The translations under genes were made by a program, and so were the position numbers. From the NCBI RefSeq assembly GCF_900111375.1, contig NZ_FOHB01000005.1, positions 248,001 to 312,000 of the forward strand: a stretch of DNA of 64,000 nucleotides. The letters are read 5' to 3'. How positions within the stretch are numbered: the stretch's first letter is position 1; every line of letters starts with the position of its first letter. This document shows positions 42,520 to 51,292 of this stretch, piece after piece. Origin of the DNA: Pedococcus cremeus (GTDB taxonomy: Bacteria; Actinomycetota; Actinomycetes; Actinomycetales; Dermatophilaceae). A model generated the notes under the pieces. It did no database searches. It was given only the letters and a program-made list of their open reading frames with translations, and was not told the origin of the DNA.

Positions 42520-44889
42520 ATGTCCCCTTTGCAGATCGTCGCGCTCGTCGTCTGTCTGGCCGTCACGGCCGTGGCCATCGCCCTGCTGGTGCGCACGGTC
42601 CGCCGCTTCCTGGCGACCTTCCGGCTCGGCCAGCCGGAAACGCGCAACGACAACCCGGGCGAGCGGACCCGCACGCTGCTGCGCGAGTTCCTCGGCCACA
42701 CGCGGATGTCGCGCCTGCCGGTGGTGGCGGTGGCGCACTGGATCACGATGATCAGCTTCGGGGTGCTGTTCTTCACGCTGCTCAACGCGTTCGGCCAGCT
42801 CGTCGACCCGGAGTTCGTGCTGCCGGGGATCGGCCACTTCTTCCTTTACGAGTGGGTCACCGACGTCTTCGCGTTCGGCGGCTTCTTCGCGATCCTGCTG
42901 CTGATGGCGATCCGCCAGAAGAACCACCCGCGCAGCGCTGCCGGGGTCGACGGCCGCCGGTCGCGCTTCTTCGGGTCGACCTGGTGGCAGGCCTACTACG
43001 TCGAGCTGACGATCTTGGGCGTCACGATCTGCATCGGGTTCCTGCGCGCGTTCGAGTGGACCCTGGCCCGGTTGAACGGCACGGGCTACGACAACGCGCT
43101 GCACTTCCCGCTGACCGGGTGGATCGGCAACTTCTTCACCGGCCTGTCGGTGGGCACCATCGAGACCCTCATCGTGGTCGTGTCCGCGGTCAAGATCCTC
43201 ATCTCGTTCGCGTGGATGATCACCATCGCCCTGCAGCCGACCATGGGTGTGGCCTGGCACCGCTTCCTGGCCTTCTTCAACATCTGGTTCAAGCGCCACG
43301 CAGACGGCCGCACCTCCCTCGGTGAGCTGCAGCCGCTGAAGGTGGGGGGCGAGGTCGTCGACTTCGAGAACATCGAGGAGCTCGACGAGGACGCCGCGCT
43401 CGGCGTCGGCAAGGTCGAGGACTTCACCTGGAAGGGCCTGCTCGACTTCACCACCTGCACCGAGTGCGGCCGCTGCCAGAGCCAGTGCCCGGCGTGGAAC
43501 ACCGACAAGCCGCTGTCGCCGAAGATGCTCGTGATGACGCTGCGCGACCACGCGCACGCCAAGGCGCCGTGGCTGCTGGCCACCGACGAGGAGCGCGAGG
43601 CCGCGCTCGCCGGAGCGGGCTCGGCCGAGGGCAACCCCGACGGGAAGGGTGACGCAAAGGGCAAGGGCCTGGCCGCCGCGGCCCCCTTGGCCGAGCTGCC
43701 GCTCATCGGTGAGACCGGCTACGACCTCGACCACCCGCTGACGGCCTACAACCCGCACGGCCCCGACGCGGTCATCGACCAGGACGTGCTGTGGTCGTGC
43801 ACCACCTGCGGCGCCTGCGTCGAGCAGTGCCCGGTCGACATCGAGCACGTCGACGCGATCGTCGACATGCGTCGCTACCAGAACCTCATCGAGTCGGCGT
43901 TCCCCAACGAGCTCGGTGGCCTGTTCAAGAACATGGAGAACAAGGGCAACCCGTGGGGCATGGCCGCCCGGGCCCGCCTCGACTGGGCCAAGGACCTGCC
44001 CTTCCCGGTCAAGATCCTCGGCCAGGACGTCGAGTCCGCCGACGACGTCGACTACCTGTTCTGGGTCGGTTGCGCCGGCGCCTACGAGGACCGCGCCAAG
44101 AAGACGACCCGCGCCGTGGCCGAGCTGCTCGACCAGGCCGGGGTCACCTTCGCCATCCTCGGCGACGGCGAGACCTGCACCGGTGACTCCGCCCGCCGCG
44201 CCGGCAACGAGTTCCTCTTCCAGATGCTGGCCCAGCAGAACGTCGAGGTGCTCAACGAGGTCGGCGCGACCAAGATCGTCGTCACCTGCGCGCACTGCTT
44301 CAACACGATCAAGAACGAGTATCCCCAGCTCGGCGGCAAGTACGAGGTCGTCCACCACACCCAGCTGCTCAACCGCCTCGTGCGCGACAAGAAGCTGGTG
44401 CCGGTGGCCCGCCCGGCCGAGCGTCCCGGCATGTCCAGCAACAAGGACGTCGCCTCCACCGCCGAGACGGTCACCTACCACGACCCCTGCTACCTCGGCC
44501 GCCACAACGGGGTCTACTCCCCGCCCCGCGAGCTCATCGGCGCCCTGCCCGGCGTCGAGCTCAAGGAGATGGAGCGCAGCAAGGAGAAGTCGTTCTGCTG
44601 CGGCGCCGGCGGCGCCCGCATGTGGATGGAGGAGAAGCTCGGCACCCGCATCAACATGAACCGCACCGAGGAGGCGCTGGCCACCGGCGCCGAGCGGATC
44701 GCGATCGGCTGCCCCTTCTGCCGCGTCATGATCTCCGACGGACTGACCGCCAAGCAGTCCGAGGGACAGGGCGAGCAGGTCGAGGTCGTCGACGTCGCCC
44801 AGATGCTGCTCGCCGCGGTCCGCCGCGGGCAGGAGGGCGGCGAGGTCGCCGCCGAGGTCCCCGAGCCGGAGCCCGCGCCGACCGCCTGA
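42520..44889 (+). CDS. Membrane (Fe-S) reductase of HdrD/Rv0338c (IspQ) type
   Basis: 789 residues; TAGACT ends seven bases before the ATG (leaderless). Six or so membrane helices in residues 1-250, including a GlpC/NarI-like part with VAHWITMISFGVLFF, are followed by two 4Fe-4S motifs, CTECGRCQSQCP (~313-325) and CTTCGACVEQCP (~426-438), then two CCG domains (VTCAHCFNTIKNEYP; YHDPCYLGRHN ... SKEKSFCCGAGG ... GCPFCRVM). This matches the mycobacterial Rv0338c family, thought to pass electrons from ETF and acyl-CoA dehydrogenases to quinone. An acyl-CoA dehydrogenase lies 15 kb upstream. The long open frame further upstream is spurious. Confidence 0.88.
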   Translation: MSPLQIVALVVCLAVTAVAIALLVRTVRRFLATFRLGQPETRNDNPGERTRTLLREFLGHTRMSRLPVVAVAHWITMISFGVLFFTLLNAFGQLVDPEFVLPGIGHFFLYEWVTDVFAFGGFFAILLLMAIRQKNHPRSAAGVDGRRSRFFGSTWWQAYYVELTILGVTICIGFLRAFEWTLARLNGTGYDNALHFPLTGWIGNFFTGLSVGTIETLIVVVSAVKILISFAWMITIALQPTMGVAWHRFLAFFNIWFKRHADGRTSLGELQPLKVGGEVVDFENIEELDEDAALGVGKVEDFTWKGLLDFTTCTECGRCQSQCPAWNTDKPLSPKMLVMTLRDHAHAKAPWLLATDEEREAALAGAGSAEGNPDGKGDAKGKGLAAAAPLAELPLIGETGYDLDHPLTAYNPHGPDAVIDQDVLWSCTTCGACVEQCPVDIEHVDAIVDMRRYQNLIESAFPNELGGLFKNMENKGNPWGMAARARLDWAKDLPFPVKILGQDVESADDVDYLFWVGCAGAYEDRAKKTTRAVAELLDQAGVTFAILGDGETCTGDSARRAGNEFLFQMLAQQNVEVLNEVGATKIVVTCAHCFNTIKNEYPQLGGKYEVVHHTQLLNRLVRDKKLVPVARPAERPGMSSNKDVASTAETVTYHDPCYLGRHNGVYSPPRELIGALPGVELKEMERSKEKSFCCGAGGARMWMEEKLGTRINMNRTEEALATGAERIAIGCPFCRVMISDGLTAKQSEGQGEQVEVVDVAQMLLAAVRRGQEGGEVAAEVPEPEPAPTA

Positions 44890-44908
44890 CCCGTCAGGGC
44901 TGTGAGGT

Positions 44909-44950
44909 GAGAGGGCCGGTATGCCGCGTGGGCGGCATACCGGCCCTCTC
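44909..44950. terminator. Bidirectional terminator with paired GTATGCCG motifs
   Basis: Arms 44909-44927 and 44932-44950 are exact complements over 19 bases around a GTGG loop, each containing GTATGCCG. It lies between the convergent Fe-S reductase and LuxR-type regulator genes. Confidence 0.88.
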
Positions 44951-44960
44951 TCGTTCCGTC

Positions 44961-47396
44961 TCAGGCGTGGTCGACCATGAGGGCCGCCAGCCGGGCCCGC
45001 GAGCTGATGTCGAGCTTGCGGAAGATGTGCGCCAGGTGGGCGTCGACCGTGCGCGGTGACACGAACAGCTGCTCGGCGATCTGCCGGTTGGTCAGGCCCT
45101 GCGCGACCAGGCTGGCCACGGTGCGCTCCGTGCGGGTGAGCAGCGACAGCGGCGAGTCGGCGGCCTCACCGGCGCCGCTCTCGGGCGTGAAGAGCGTGGT
45201 GACGGCGGCGACGCCGGCGTCGGTGAACTGGCCGTCGGACACCCAGTCGGCGGGCACGCTCCGCTGCGGCACGCTCGAGGGCACGCCCTGGCCAGGTCGC
45301 TGACGGGCCACGGCACGACGTGGCGCCCGCAGCGCGCGGGCCGCGGCCGAGCACCGGCCCGCCGCCGAGCTGCCCTCCGCTGCGAGCGCCCGGTCGAGAC
45401 CGTCGAGGGCGTCCGCCGCCCGCAGCGGGAAGCCGCACTCGGTCGCCTGCCGCAGCGCGCCCAGGTATGCCGCGGCCGCCTGGGCCCCCTCGCCGCAGGC
45501 GGTGAGCGCGTCGCCGAGGAGGAGCCGGGCCTCGATGCCGTCGCGACCCAGCCGGATGCTGTCGGCCAGCACGATGATGTCGGCGGCCAGACCTGCGGCC
45601 CGGCGGCACTCCTGCGCTGCCATCAGGTCGCGGGCGTCCTGCAGCTGCACGCCCAGGCGCACCCCCCAGGGCAGCCACTCGTAGTGGACCTTCGCGGACC
45701 GCGGGTTGTCCGACACGGCCCGGAAGAGCGTGTCGGCCAGCAGGGCGATGCGGTCCTCCGCGAGGTCGACGGCCCGGTCGCGGGCCGCCCGGGCGATGGC
45801 GGCCGCCTCGACGGTCCGGCCCTGCTCGGCCGCGATGACGCCCATGAGCATCCGCGCCGACAGCGCCATCCACTGCTCCTCGGCGGGGGCGTCGGTCATC
45901 ACCACCTCGGCGAGCGCCTCGGCCTCGTCGAACTCGCCCCGGCAGACGTGGATGTCGACCAGGGTGCGGCGCAGCTGGCGCAGCACGTAGTCGTCGCCCA
46001 CCGCGAGGCGCAGTCCGGCCTCGACCTCCTGACGGGCGGCGTCGAGGGCGCCGGCGTCGAGGTGCATCTCGGCGCGTATGGAGGCGTTGCGGGCACGCTG
46101 CCGGTCCGGGTGGGGGTCGGTGAGCGCGTGCTGCTCGGCCCGCTCGAGCAGGGGCATGCCCTCGTAGGTGCCGCGGACCTCCGAGGCGCAGATGCCGGCC
46201 CGTCGGGCGAGCTGCGATCCGATGTCGGCCGGTCCGTCGCCGCTGGCGAGCACCTCCTCGAGGATCTCGACCGCCTCCCGGGCGCGCATGGCGGTGTAGA
46301 GCGAGGAGAAGATGTTGTTGGCCAGCCGGTAGGCCAGCGGGCGGGTTCGGGCCTCGGCGGCGGCAGCGGTGATGGCCTGCCTCATGACACCCATCTCCCG
46401 CAGCCAGCTCTCGTCGGCGGCGCCACTCATGCCGTCCGACGGGGTGACCCGCTCCGCCCAGCGCAGCAGGCCGGCGACCGCCTGCTCGTGGTCGTCACCG
46501 TCCACGGTCAGGGCCACCCCGTGCCGGCGGATCGGTGCGAGCATGTCGAACCGGCCGTCGGAGTGCACCTCCACGAGGCTACGGCGGGCGAGGGCGGAGG
46601 CGAGCTGCGCCGCCTCCGCGCGGGTGACGTCGGTGATGTCGGCGAGGACGTCGAGGCTGACCGGGTGCTGCATGACCGCGAGCCGGCGGAAGCAGCGCTT
46701 CTGGTCCTCGTCGAGCAGGGCGTAGGAGGCATGCACCGCCTCGTCGATGGAGGCCGTCGGGGTCACGTCGGAGACGCCGACCAGCGCGATCTGCACGCCG
46801 AGGTGCTCGATCAGCAACGGCAGCCCACCGCTGGCCTGGAGGAGCCGGCGGACGTTGCGCTCGTCGCGGCGCAGGTCCACGGGGTGGCCGCCGGCAGCCG
46901 CGATCCGGGCCAGGAAGAGCTCCACGGCGGGGCCTTCGAGACCCTCGCCGCGCTGCGGCACCCGCAGCGGCCCCAGCCGCACCACCCGTTCGTGGGGGCG
47001 ACCGGCCACCGACGAGGCGGTGCAGAGCAGCCGGAAGGTCGAGGTGGAGTCGATGAGCTCGTCGCACAGGATGCCGAGCCCGTCGACGCTGTCGACGCCG
47101 TCGAGCACGAGCAGGACGTCCTGGTCGTCGAGTGCGCGCTTGAGCGCCAGGAAGGGCGGGTCACCCGGTGCGATGTCGGCCCCGAGCGCGTCGAGGGCGG
47201 CGGTGACGATGGCGTCGGCGCCGCGGAGGCTGCGGGCCGAGACCCAGACGGCGCGGGGGTGCTCCTCCGCGGCGTGGCGGGCGAGCAGCGTCTTGCCGCA
47301 CCCGGGGGCTCCCGTCACGGTCACCCAGCGCCCGTCGAGGAGCAGGCTGCGCACGCGGTCGAGGGCGTCCTCACGCCCGACGCATGGAGTCAGCAC
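44961..47396 (-). CDS. LuxR-family regulator with N-terminal NTPase (LAL/STAND type)
   Basis: 811 residues from a GTG at 47396, six bases after a minus-strand TAGCCT (leaderless). Walker A GAPGCGKT (29-36) and Walker B VLLVLDGVDSV near 93-103, then winged-helix and TPR-like helical repeats (residues ~330-640). The C-terminal LuxR HTH is LTRTERTVASLVAQGLTNRQIAEQLFVSPRTVDAHLAHIFRKLDISSRARLAALM. These proteins bind a ligand and ATP, then activate target promoters. Position next to the osmoprotectant importer is suggestive only. Confidence 0.9.
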   Translation of the reverse strand: MLTPCVGREDALDRVRSLLLDGRWVTVTGAPGCGKTLLARHAAEEHPRAVWVSARSLRGADAIVTAALDALGADIAPGDPPFLALKRALDDQDVLLVLDGVDSVDGLGILCDELIDSTSTFRLLCTASSVAGRPHERVVRLGPLRVPQRGEGLEGPAVELFLARIAAAGGHPVDLRRDERNVRRLLQASGGLPLLIEHLGVQIALVGVSDVTPTASIDEAVHASYALLDEDQKRCFRRLAVMQHPVSLDVLADITDVTRAEAAQLASALARRSLVEVHSDGRFDMLAPIRRHGVALTVDGDDHEQAVAGLLRWAERVTPSDGMSGAADESWLREMGVMRQAITAAAAEARTRPLAYRLANNIFSSLYTAMRAREAVEILEEVLASGDGPADIGSQLARRAGICASEVRGTYEGMPLLERAEQHALTDPHPDRQRARNASIRAEMHLDAGALDAARQEVEAGLRLAVGDDYVLRQLRRTLVDIHVCRGEFDEAEALAEVVMTDAPAEEQWMALSARMLMGVIAAEQGRTVEAAAIARAARDRAVDLAEDRIALLADTLFRAVSDNPRSAKVHYEWLPWGVRLGVQLQDARDLMAAQECRRAAGLAADIIVLADSIRLGRDGIEARLLLGDALTACGEGAQAAAAYLGALRQATECGFPLRAADALDGLDRALAAEGSSAAGRCSAAARALRAPRRAVARQRPGQGVPSSVPQRSVPADWVSDGQFTDAGVAAVTTLFTPESGAGEAADSPLSLLTRTERTVASLVAQGLTNRQIAEQLFVSPRTVDAHLAHIFRKLDISSRARLAALMVDHA

Positions 47397-47575
47397 CGAA
47401 GCAGGCTATCGACACCCATCCGTCAATATCGGTGGTTTCACCGATGCCTCCCTCGGTGCCACCCGGGCAGTCTGGTCCACAGCAAGCCGGGGCCGGCAGG
47501 CGGGAGACGTGGAGGGGCGCCTCCCGCGTGCCGGGCTCGGACGCGCAGCGGCGGATCGGGGGAACCGCCACAGAA

Positions 47576-47607
47576 GCCGGATGTGGTTCGGGGGAGCCAC
47601 ATCCGGC
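47576..47607 (-). terminator. Terminator hairpin after the osmoprotectant operon
   Basis: GCCGGATGTGG and CCACATCCGGC (11 bp) enclose ten bases; on the minus strand TTCTGTGG follows. It lies 82 bases beyond the stop of the binding-protein gene. Confidence 0.65.
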
Positions 47608-47688
47608 CTTTCTGTGTGCGCCGTTGCCCTGGGGTGAGCTCGGCCCGGCGTCGGACCGGTCCCGAGTCAGCCCCGAGTCAACCCCGAG

Positions 47689-48621
47689 TCAGCCCAGCCC
47701 GTTGGACTTCAGCCACTCCTGCGCGACCTTGTCCGGGTCCTGCTTGTCGGTGACCACCTTCGCGAGCAGGTCGGTCAGGGTCTTGGTGTCGAGCTTGGCC
47801 GAGACGCCGTTGAGGGCCCCCGAGACGGTGTCGTTGACCTTCGTCTTCGTGATGAGCGGCACGACGTTCTGCGCAGCGAAGAGGTGCTTGGGATCCTCGA
47901 GCACGACGAAGTTGTTGGCCGGGATGCTCGGGTCGGTGGTGAAGATGTTGGCCGCGTCGACCTGGCCGTTCTTCAGCGCCTGGACCGACAGCGGACCACC
48001 GGCGTCGAGGGGCTTGAACGACTTGAACTCCAGCCCGTAGAGCTTCTTCAGGCCGGGAACGCCCGTCTCGCGGGTCTTCCACTCCGGCGGCCCGCCGAGC
48101 ACGAGGTTCTGCGACTTGCCCTTGAGGTCGGCGATCGACTTCAGCTGCAACTTGTCGGCGGTCGCCTTGGTCACCGCGACCGAGTCCTTGTCCTCAGCAG
48201 CCGACTTGTCCAGCACGGTGAGGGTGGAGGGCAGCGCCGCCTGCAGCTCCTTGTAGACGCCGTCGGCGTCGGTCGCCTTCGCGTTCTTGTTGAAGTACTG
48301 CGCCAGCACGCCGGTGTACTCGGGGATGAGGTCGATCGAGCCGTCCTTCAGGGCCGGGATGTAGACCTCGCGGCTGCCGATGTTGAGCTTGGTGGTGACG
48401 TCGACGCCCTTGGCCTTGAGCGCGCCGGCGTAGATCTCGGCCAGCAGCTGGTTCTCGGGGAAGTTGGCCGAACCGACGGTGATGCTCGAGCCGCCGCCGG
48501 AGCCGCTCGAGCTGCTGCCGGTGGCGAACACGTCGTTGTTGTTGCCACCGCCGCCGCAGGCGGCCAGGGACACGAGGGCGAAGGCGGCGCCGAGGCTGAC
48601 GGCGATCCGGGATGTTCTCAC
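47689..48621 (-). CDS. Osmoprotectant (glycine betaine/choline-type) binding lipoprotein
   Basis: 310 residues from the GTG at 48621, with GGAG seven bases upstream. Signal peptide with lipobox SLAAC, Gly/Asn/Ser linker, then the OpuAC/OsmX-type domain: ITVGSANFPENQLLAEIYAGALKAKG, GSREVYIPALKDGSIDLIPEYTGVLAQYF, and VPLITKTKVNDTVSGALNGVSAKLDTKTLTDL. The EYTG segment is characteristic of quaternary-amine binding proteins. Last gene of a four-gene importer operon. Confidence 0.9.
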   Translation of the reverse strand: MRTSRIAVSLGAAFALVSLAACGGGGNNNDVFATGSSSSGSGGGSSITVGSANFPENQLLAEIYAGALKAKGVDVTTKLNIGSREVYIPALKDGSIDLIPEYTGVLAQYFNKNAKATDADGVYKELQAALPSTLTVLDKSAAEDKDSVAVTKATADKLQLKSIADLKGKSQNLVLGGPPEWKTRETGVPGLKKLYGLEFKSFKPLDAGGPLSVQALKNGQVDAANIFTTDPSIPANNFVVLEDPKHLFAAQNVVPLITKTKVNDTVSGALNGVSAKLDTKTLTDLLAKVVTDKQDPDKVAQEWLKSNGLG

Positions 48622-48650
48622 TGACCTGCTCCTTGCGGTTCTTTGATCGG

Positions 48651-49481
48651 TCAACTGTTGTGTCGCGGTTCAGTCTTGCCTGCCTCGCGGCGAACGGCGA
48701 GTTCCTTTTCGCCTGCGAACACCGCGCCAGGCGCTGGTATGCCGTCCGCGTCCGTGGTGCCGTCGGCGTCGGTGGCCGCGCGGCCGCCACCGCGGGTGGT
48801 GGTTCGTCCCGTGAGCCCGGGCGACACGGCATACCGTTGCACGCCGGCGAGGGCGAGGTCGACGAGCAGCGCCAGCACCGCGACGAGCAGGGCGCCGGAC
48901 ACCATCTGCGGGAAGTCGCGGATGGCCTGGCCGTCGATGAGGAGGCGGCCCAGGCCGCCGATGCCGACGATGGCGGCGATGGTGGCGGTAGCCACCACCT
49001 GCAGGGCCGCCGACCGCAGGCCGGAGAAGATCAGGGGCAGGGCGCAGGGCACCTCGACCCGGCTGAGCACCTCCCAGCCGGTCATGCCCATGCCCCGGGC
49101 GGCGTCGCGTGCGGCCGGGTCGACGCCCTCGACGCCGGCGTAGGCGCCGGAGAGGATCGGCGGGATCGCCAGCACGATGAGCACGATGAGGCTGGGCCAG
49201 AGGGACGCCGCGTCGCCGCTCAGCCTCGGGCCGAGGAACAGCACCATGATGAACAGCAGCCCGAGGCTCGGGACGGCCCGGGCGGCGCCGGCGAGGTTCA
49301 CCGCGACGACCCGCCCACGGCCGGTGTGACCGATCAGGAGACCGGCGGGCACCGCGATGAGCGAGGCGATGAGGAGTGAGACGCCGGAGTACCAGATGTG
49401 CTCCCACGTGCGGGCGGGGACACCGTCGGGTCCGGTCCAGTGCGCCGGGTCGAGGAGCCAGGAGGCGACGTCGTTGATCAC
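48651..49481 (-). CDS. Osmoprotectant ABC importer permease 2 (OpuCB/OpuCD-like)
   Basis: 276 residues from a GTG overlapping the stop of the first permease gene (GTGA). About six helices, with the ABC permease EAA loop GVDPAARDAARGMGMTGWEVLSRVEVPCALPLIFSGLRSA and IVGIGGLGRLLIDG. The hydrophilic C-terminal tail of about 50 residues (TRGGGRAATDADGTTDADG...) is unusual and not part of the family core. Confidence 0.9.
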   Translation of the reverse strand: MINDVASWLLDPAHWTGPDGVPARTWEHIWYSGVSLLIASLIAVPAGLLIGHTGRGRVVAVNLAGAARAVPSLGLLFIMVLFLGPRLSGDAASLWPSLIVLIVLAIPPILSGAYAGVEGVDPAARDAARGMGMTGWEVLSRVEVPCALPLIFSGLRSAALQVVATATIAAIVGIGGLGRLLIDGQAIRDFPQMVSGALLVAVLALLVDLALAGVQRYAVSPGLTGRTTTRGGGRAATDADGTTDADGIPAPGAVFAGEKELAVRREAGKTEPRHNS

Positions 49482-50122
49482 GAGGCACCACCTGCCCGCT
49501 GCCACGGCGTGAGCAGCCGGGCCACCGCCAGGATCACGAGGTCGAAGGCCAGGGCCAGCACGAAGCAGGCAGCCAGACCGACGACGATGGGGTCGTAGAA
49601 GGAGCGCGCGAACCCGTCCGTGAAGAGCAGCCCCAGCTGGGGGATGCCGATGACGGCGGCAACGCTGACGATGCTGACGTTGCTCACGGCGGCTACCCGC
49701 ATCCCGGCGGCGATGACGGGAACGGCCAGCGGCAGCTCGACGGCGAAGAAGCGGCGGAACCGGGTGAAGCCCATGGCGGTGGCCGCCTGCTTCACGTCGT
49801 CGGGCACCGCACCGAGGGCGTCGGCGACGGTGCGCACCAGCAGCGCCACGGTGTAGACCGTCATGGCCACGAGGACGTTGCTCCGATCCAGGATCCTGGT
49901 GCCGAGGATCCCCGGCAGGAGGATGAACAGGGCCAGGCTCGGGATCGTGTAGAGCAGGCCGAAGCCGGCCGTGAACGGCGTGTACAGCCCGGGGTACCGC
50001 CGGGCCAGCCAGCCGAGTGGCAGCGCGAGCAGCAGGCCGATCACGAGGGGGAGCCCGGCGAGGTAGACGTGCTGGACCGCGAGGTCGAGGACGTCCTGGA
50101 CGTGGTCGAGGAACCAGGTCAT
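49478..50122 (-). CDS. Osmoprotectant ABC importer permease 1 (OpuCB-like)
   Basis: 214 residues, six helices: HVYLAGLPLVIGLLLALPLGWLARRYP, TIPSLALFILLP, EAA loop VPDDVKQAATAMGFTRFRRFFAVELPLAVPVIAAGMRVA, and ending FVLALAFDLVILAVARLL. It pairs with permease 2 as the two-subunit pore typical of OpuC systems. It starts 28 bases after the ATPase stop. Confidence 0.92.
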   Translation of the reverse strand: MTWFLDHVQDVLDLAVQHVYLAGLPLVIGLLLALPLGWLARRYPGLYTPFTAGFGLLYTIPSLALFILLPGILGTRILDRSNVLVAMTVYTVALLVRTVADALGAVPDDVKQAATAMGFTRFRRFFAVELPLAVPVIAAGMRVAAVSNVSIVSVAAVIGIPQLGLLFTDGFARSFYDPIVVGLAACFVLALAFDLVILAVARLLTPWQRAGGAS

Positions 50123-50150
50123 GGCTGGCCGCTGCTCGGTCGAGGGCTCG

Positions 50151-51269
50151 TCATCGCGCCGGCGCCCCGGGGTTCGTCGGGTCGGCGACCTCGGGACGCG
50201 CGGCCTCCTCGATCGCGTTGAGCACCTCGTGGGCCTGCACGGTGCCGACGAGCGATCCGGAGTCGTCGACGATGACGCCGCGCCGGCTGGGCGACGACAG
50301 GGCAGCGTCGAGGGCGCCGCGCAGCGGACCGCTGGCCCGGGCGACGGTGCCGCCGCGGTGCAGCATCTCCGAGCGGATCTCCCCGGTGACGCGCCGCGGC
50401 TCCACCCAGCCGAGCGGGTGGTTGGCGTCGTCGACGACGAGGGCCCAGTCCTGGGCGACGCCCTGGGTCGTCTCGCCGATCAGTAGCGTGCGCTCCGGCC
50501 GCAGCGGCAGGCGCGGGGTCGGCTGGAACGACAGCGCCCGGTAACCCCGGTCGCGCCCGACGAAGTCGGCCACGAAGTCGTCGACCGGGTGGTTGAGCAG
50601 GTATGCCGGGTCGGCCAGCTGGGCGAGCACCCCACCGACGCGGAGGACGGCGATCTGGTCGCCGAGCTTGATGGCCTCGTCGATGTCGTGGGTGACGAAC
50701 AGGATCGTCTTGCCCAGCTCGTCCTGCAGGCGCAGGAACTCGTCCTGGAGCTGCTCGCGCACCACCGGGTCGACGGCGCTGAACGGCTCGTCCATGAGGA
50801 GCACCGGTGGGTCCGCGGCCAAGGCGCGGGCGACGCCGACGCGCTGCTGCTGGCCGCCGGACAGCTGCGACGGGTAGCGGCTGGCGAAGACCTCGTCCAG
50901 GCCGACCTGCTCCATCAGCTCGTGGGCGCGGGCATCGGTCCTGCGACGGTCCCAGCCGAGCAGGCGCGGCACGGTGCCGATGTTCTCGAGCACCGTGCGG
51001 TGCGGGAAGAGACCGGCGTGCTGGATGACGTAGCCCATGCCGCGCCGCAGGTCCGACTCCTTCATCCGGGCGGTGTCGCGCCCGTCGAGGGTGATGGTGC
51101 CCGAGGTAGGCCGAATCATCCGGTTGACCATGCGCAGCGAGGTCGTCTTGCCACAGCCGGAGGGACCAACCAGAACCGTGATCTTCCCGTTCGGCGCCAC
51201 GAGGCTGAGGTTGTCGACGGCCACCGTCCCGCCGGGGTATCTCTTGGTCACGCCGTCGAAGACGATCAT
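50151..51269 (-). CDS. Osmoprotectant ABC importer ATPase with C-terminal CBS domains (OpuCA-like)
   Basis: 372 residues from the ATG at 51269; minus-strand TAGGTT ends seven bases before it. Walker A GPSGCGKTT (~35-43), Q-loop MGYVIQHAGLFPH, signature LSGGQQQRVGVARAL, Walker B VLLMDEPFSAVDP, H-loop FVTHD. After ~250 two CBS-like segments follow (ALVVDDANHPLGWVEPRRVTG; RRGVIVDDSGSLVGTVQAHEVLNAIEEA), which in OpuA-type systems gate transport in response to ionic strength or c-di-AMP. First gene of the operon. Confidence 0.92.
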   Translation of the reverse strand: MIVFDGVTKRYPGGTVAVDNLSLVAPNGKITVLVGPSGCGKTTSLRMVNRMIRPTSGTITLDGRDTARMKESDLRRGMGYVIQHAGLFPHRTVLENIGTVPRLLGWDRRRTDARAHELMEQVGLDEVFASRYPSQLSGGQQQRVGVARALAADPPVLLMDEPFSAVDPVVREQLQDEFLRLQDELGKTILFVTHDIDEAIKLGDQIAVLRVGGVLAQLADPAYLLNHPVDDFVADFVGRDRGYRALSFQPTPRLPLRPERTLLIGETTQGVAQDWALVVDDANHPLGWVEPRRVTGEIRSEMLHRGGTVARASGPLRGALDAALSSPSRRGVIVDDSGSLVGTVQAHEVLNAIEEAARPEVADPTNPGAPAR

Positions 51270-51292
51270 GCGATCGAACCTAACGGAGGAAG

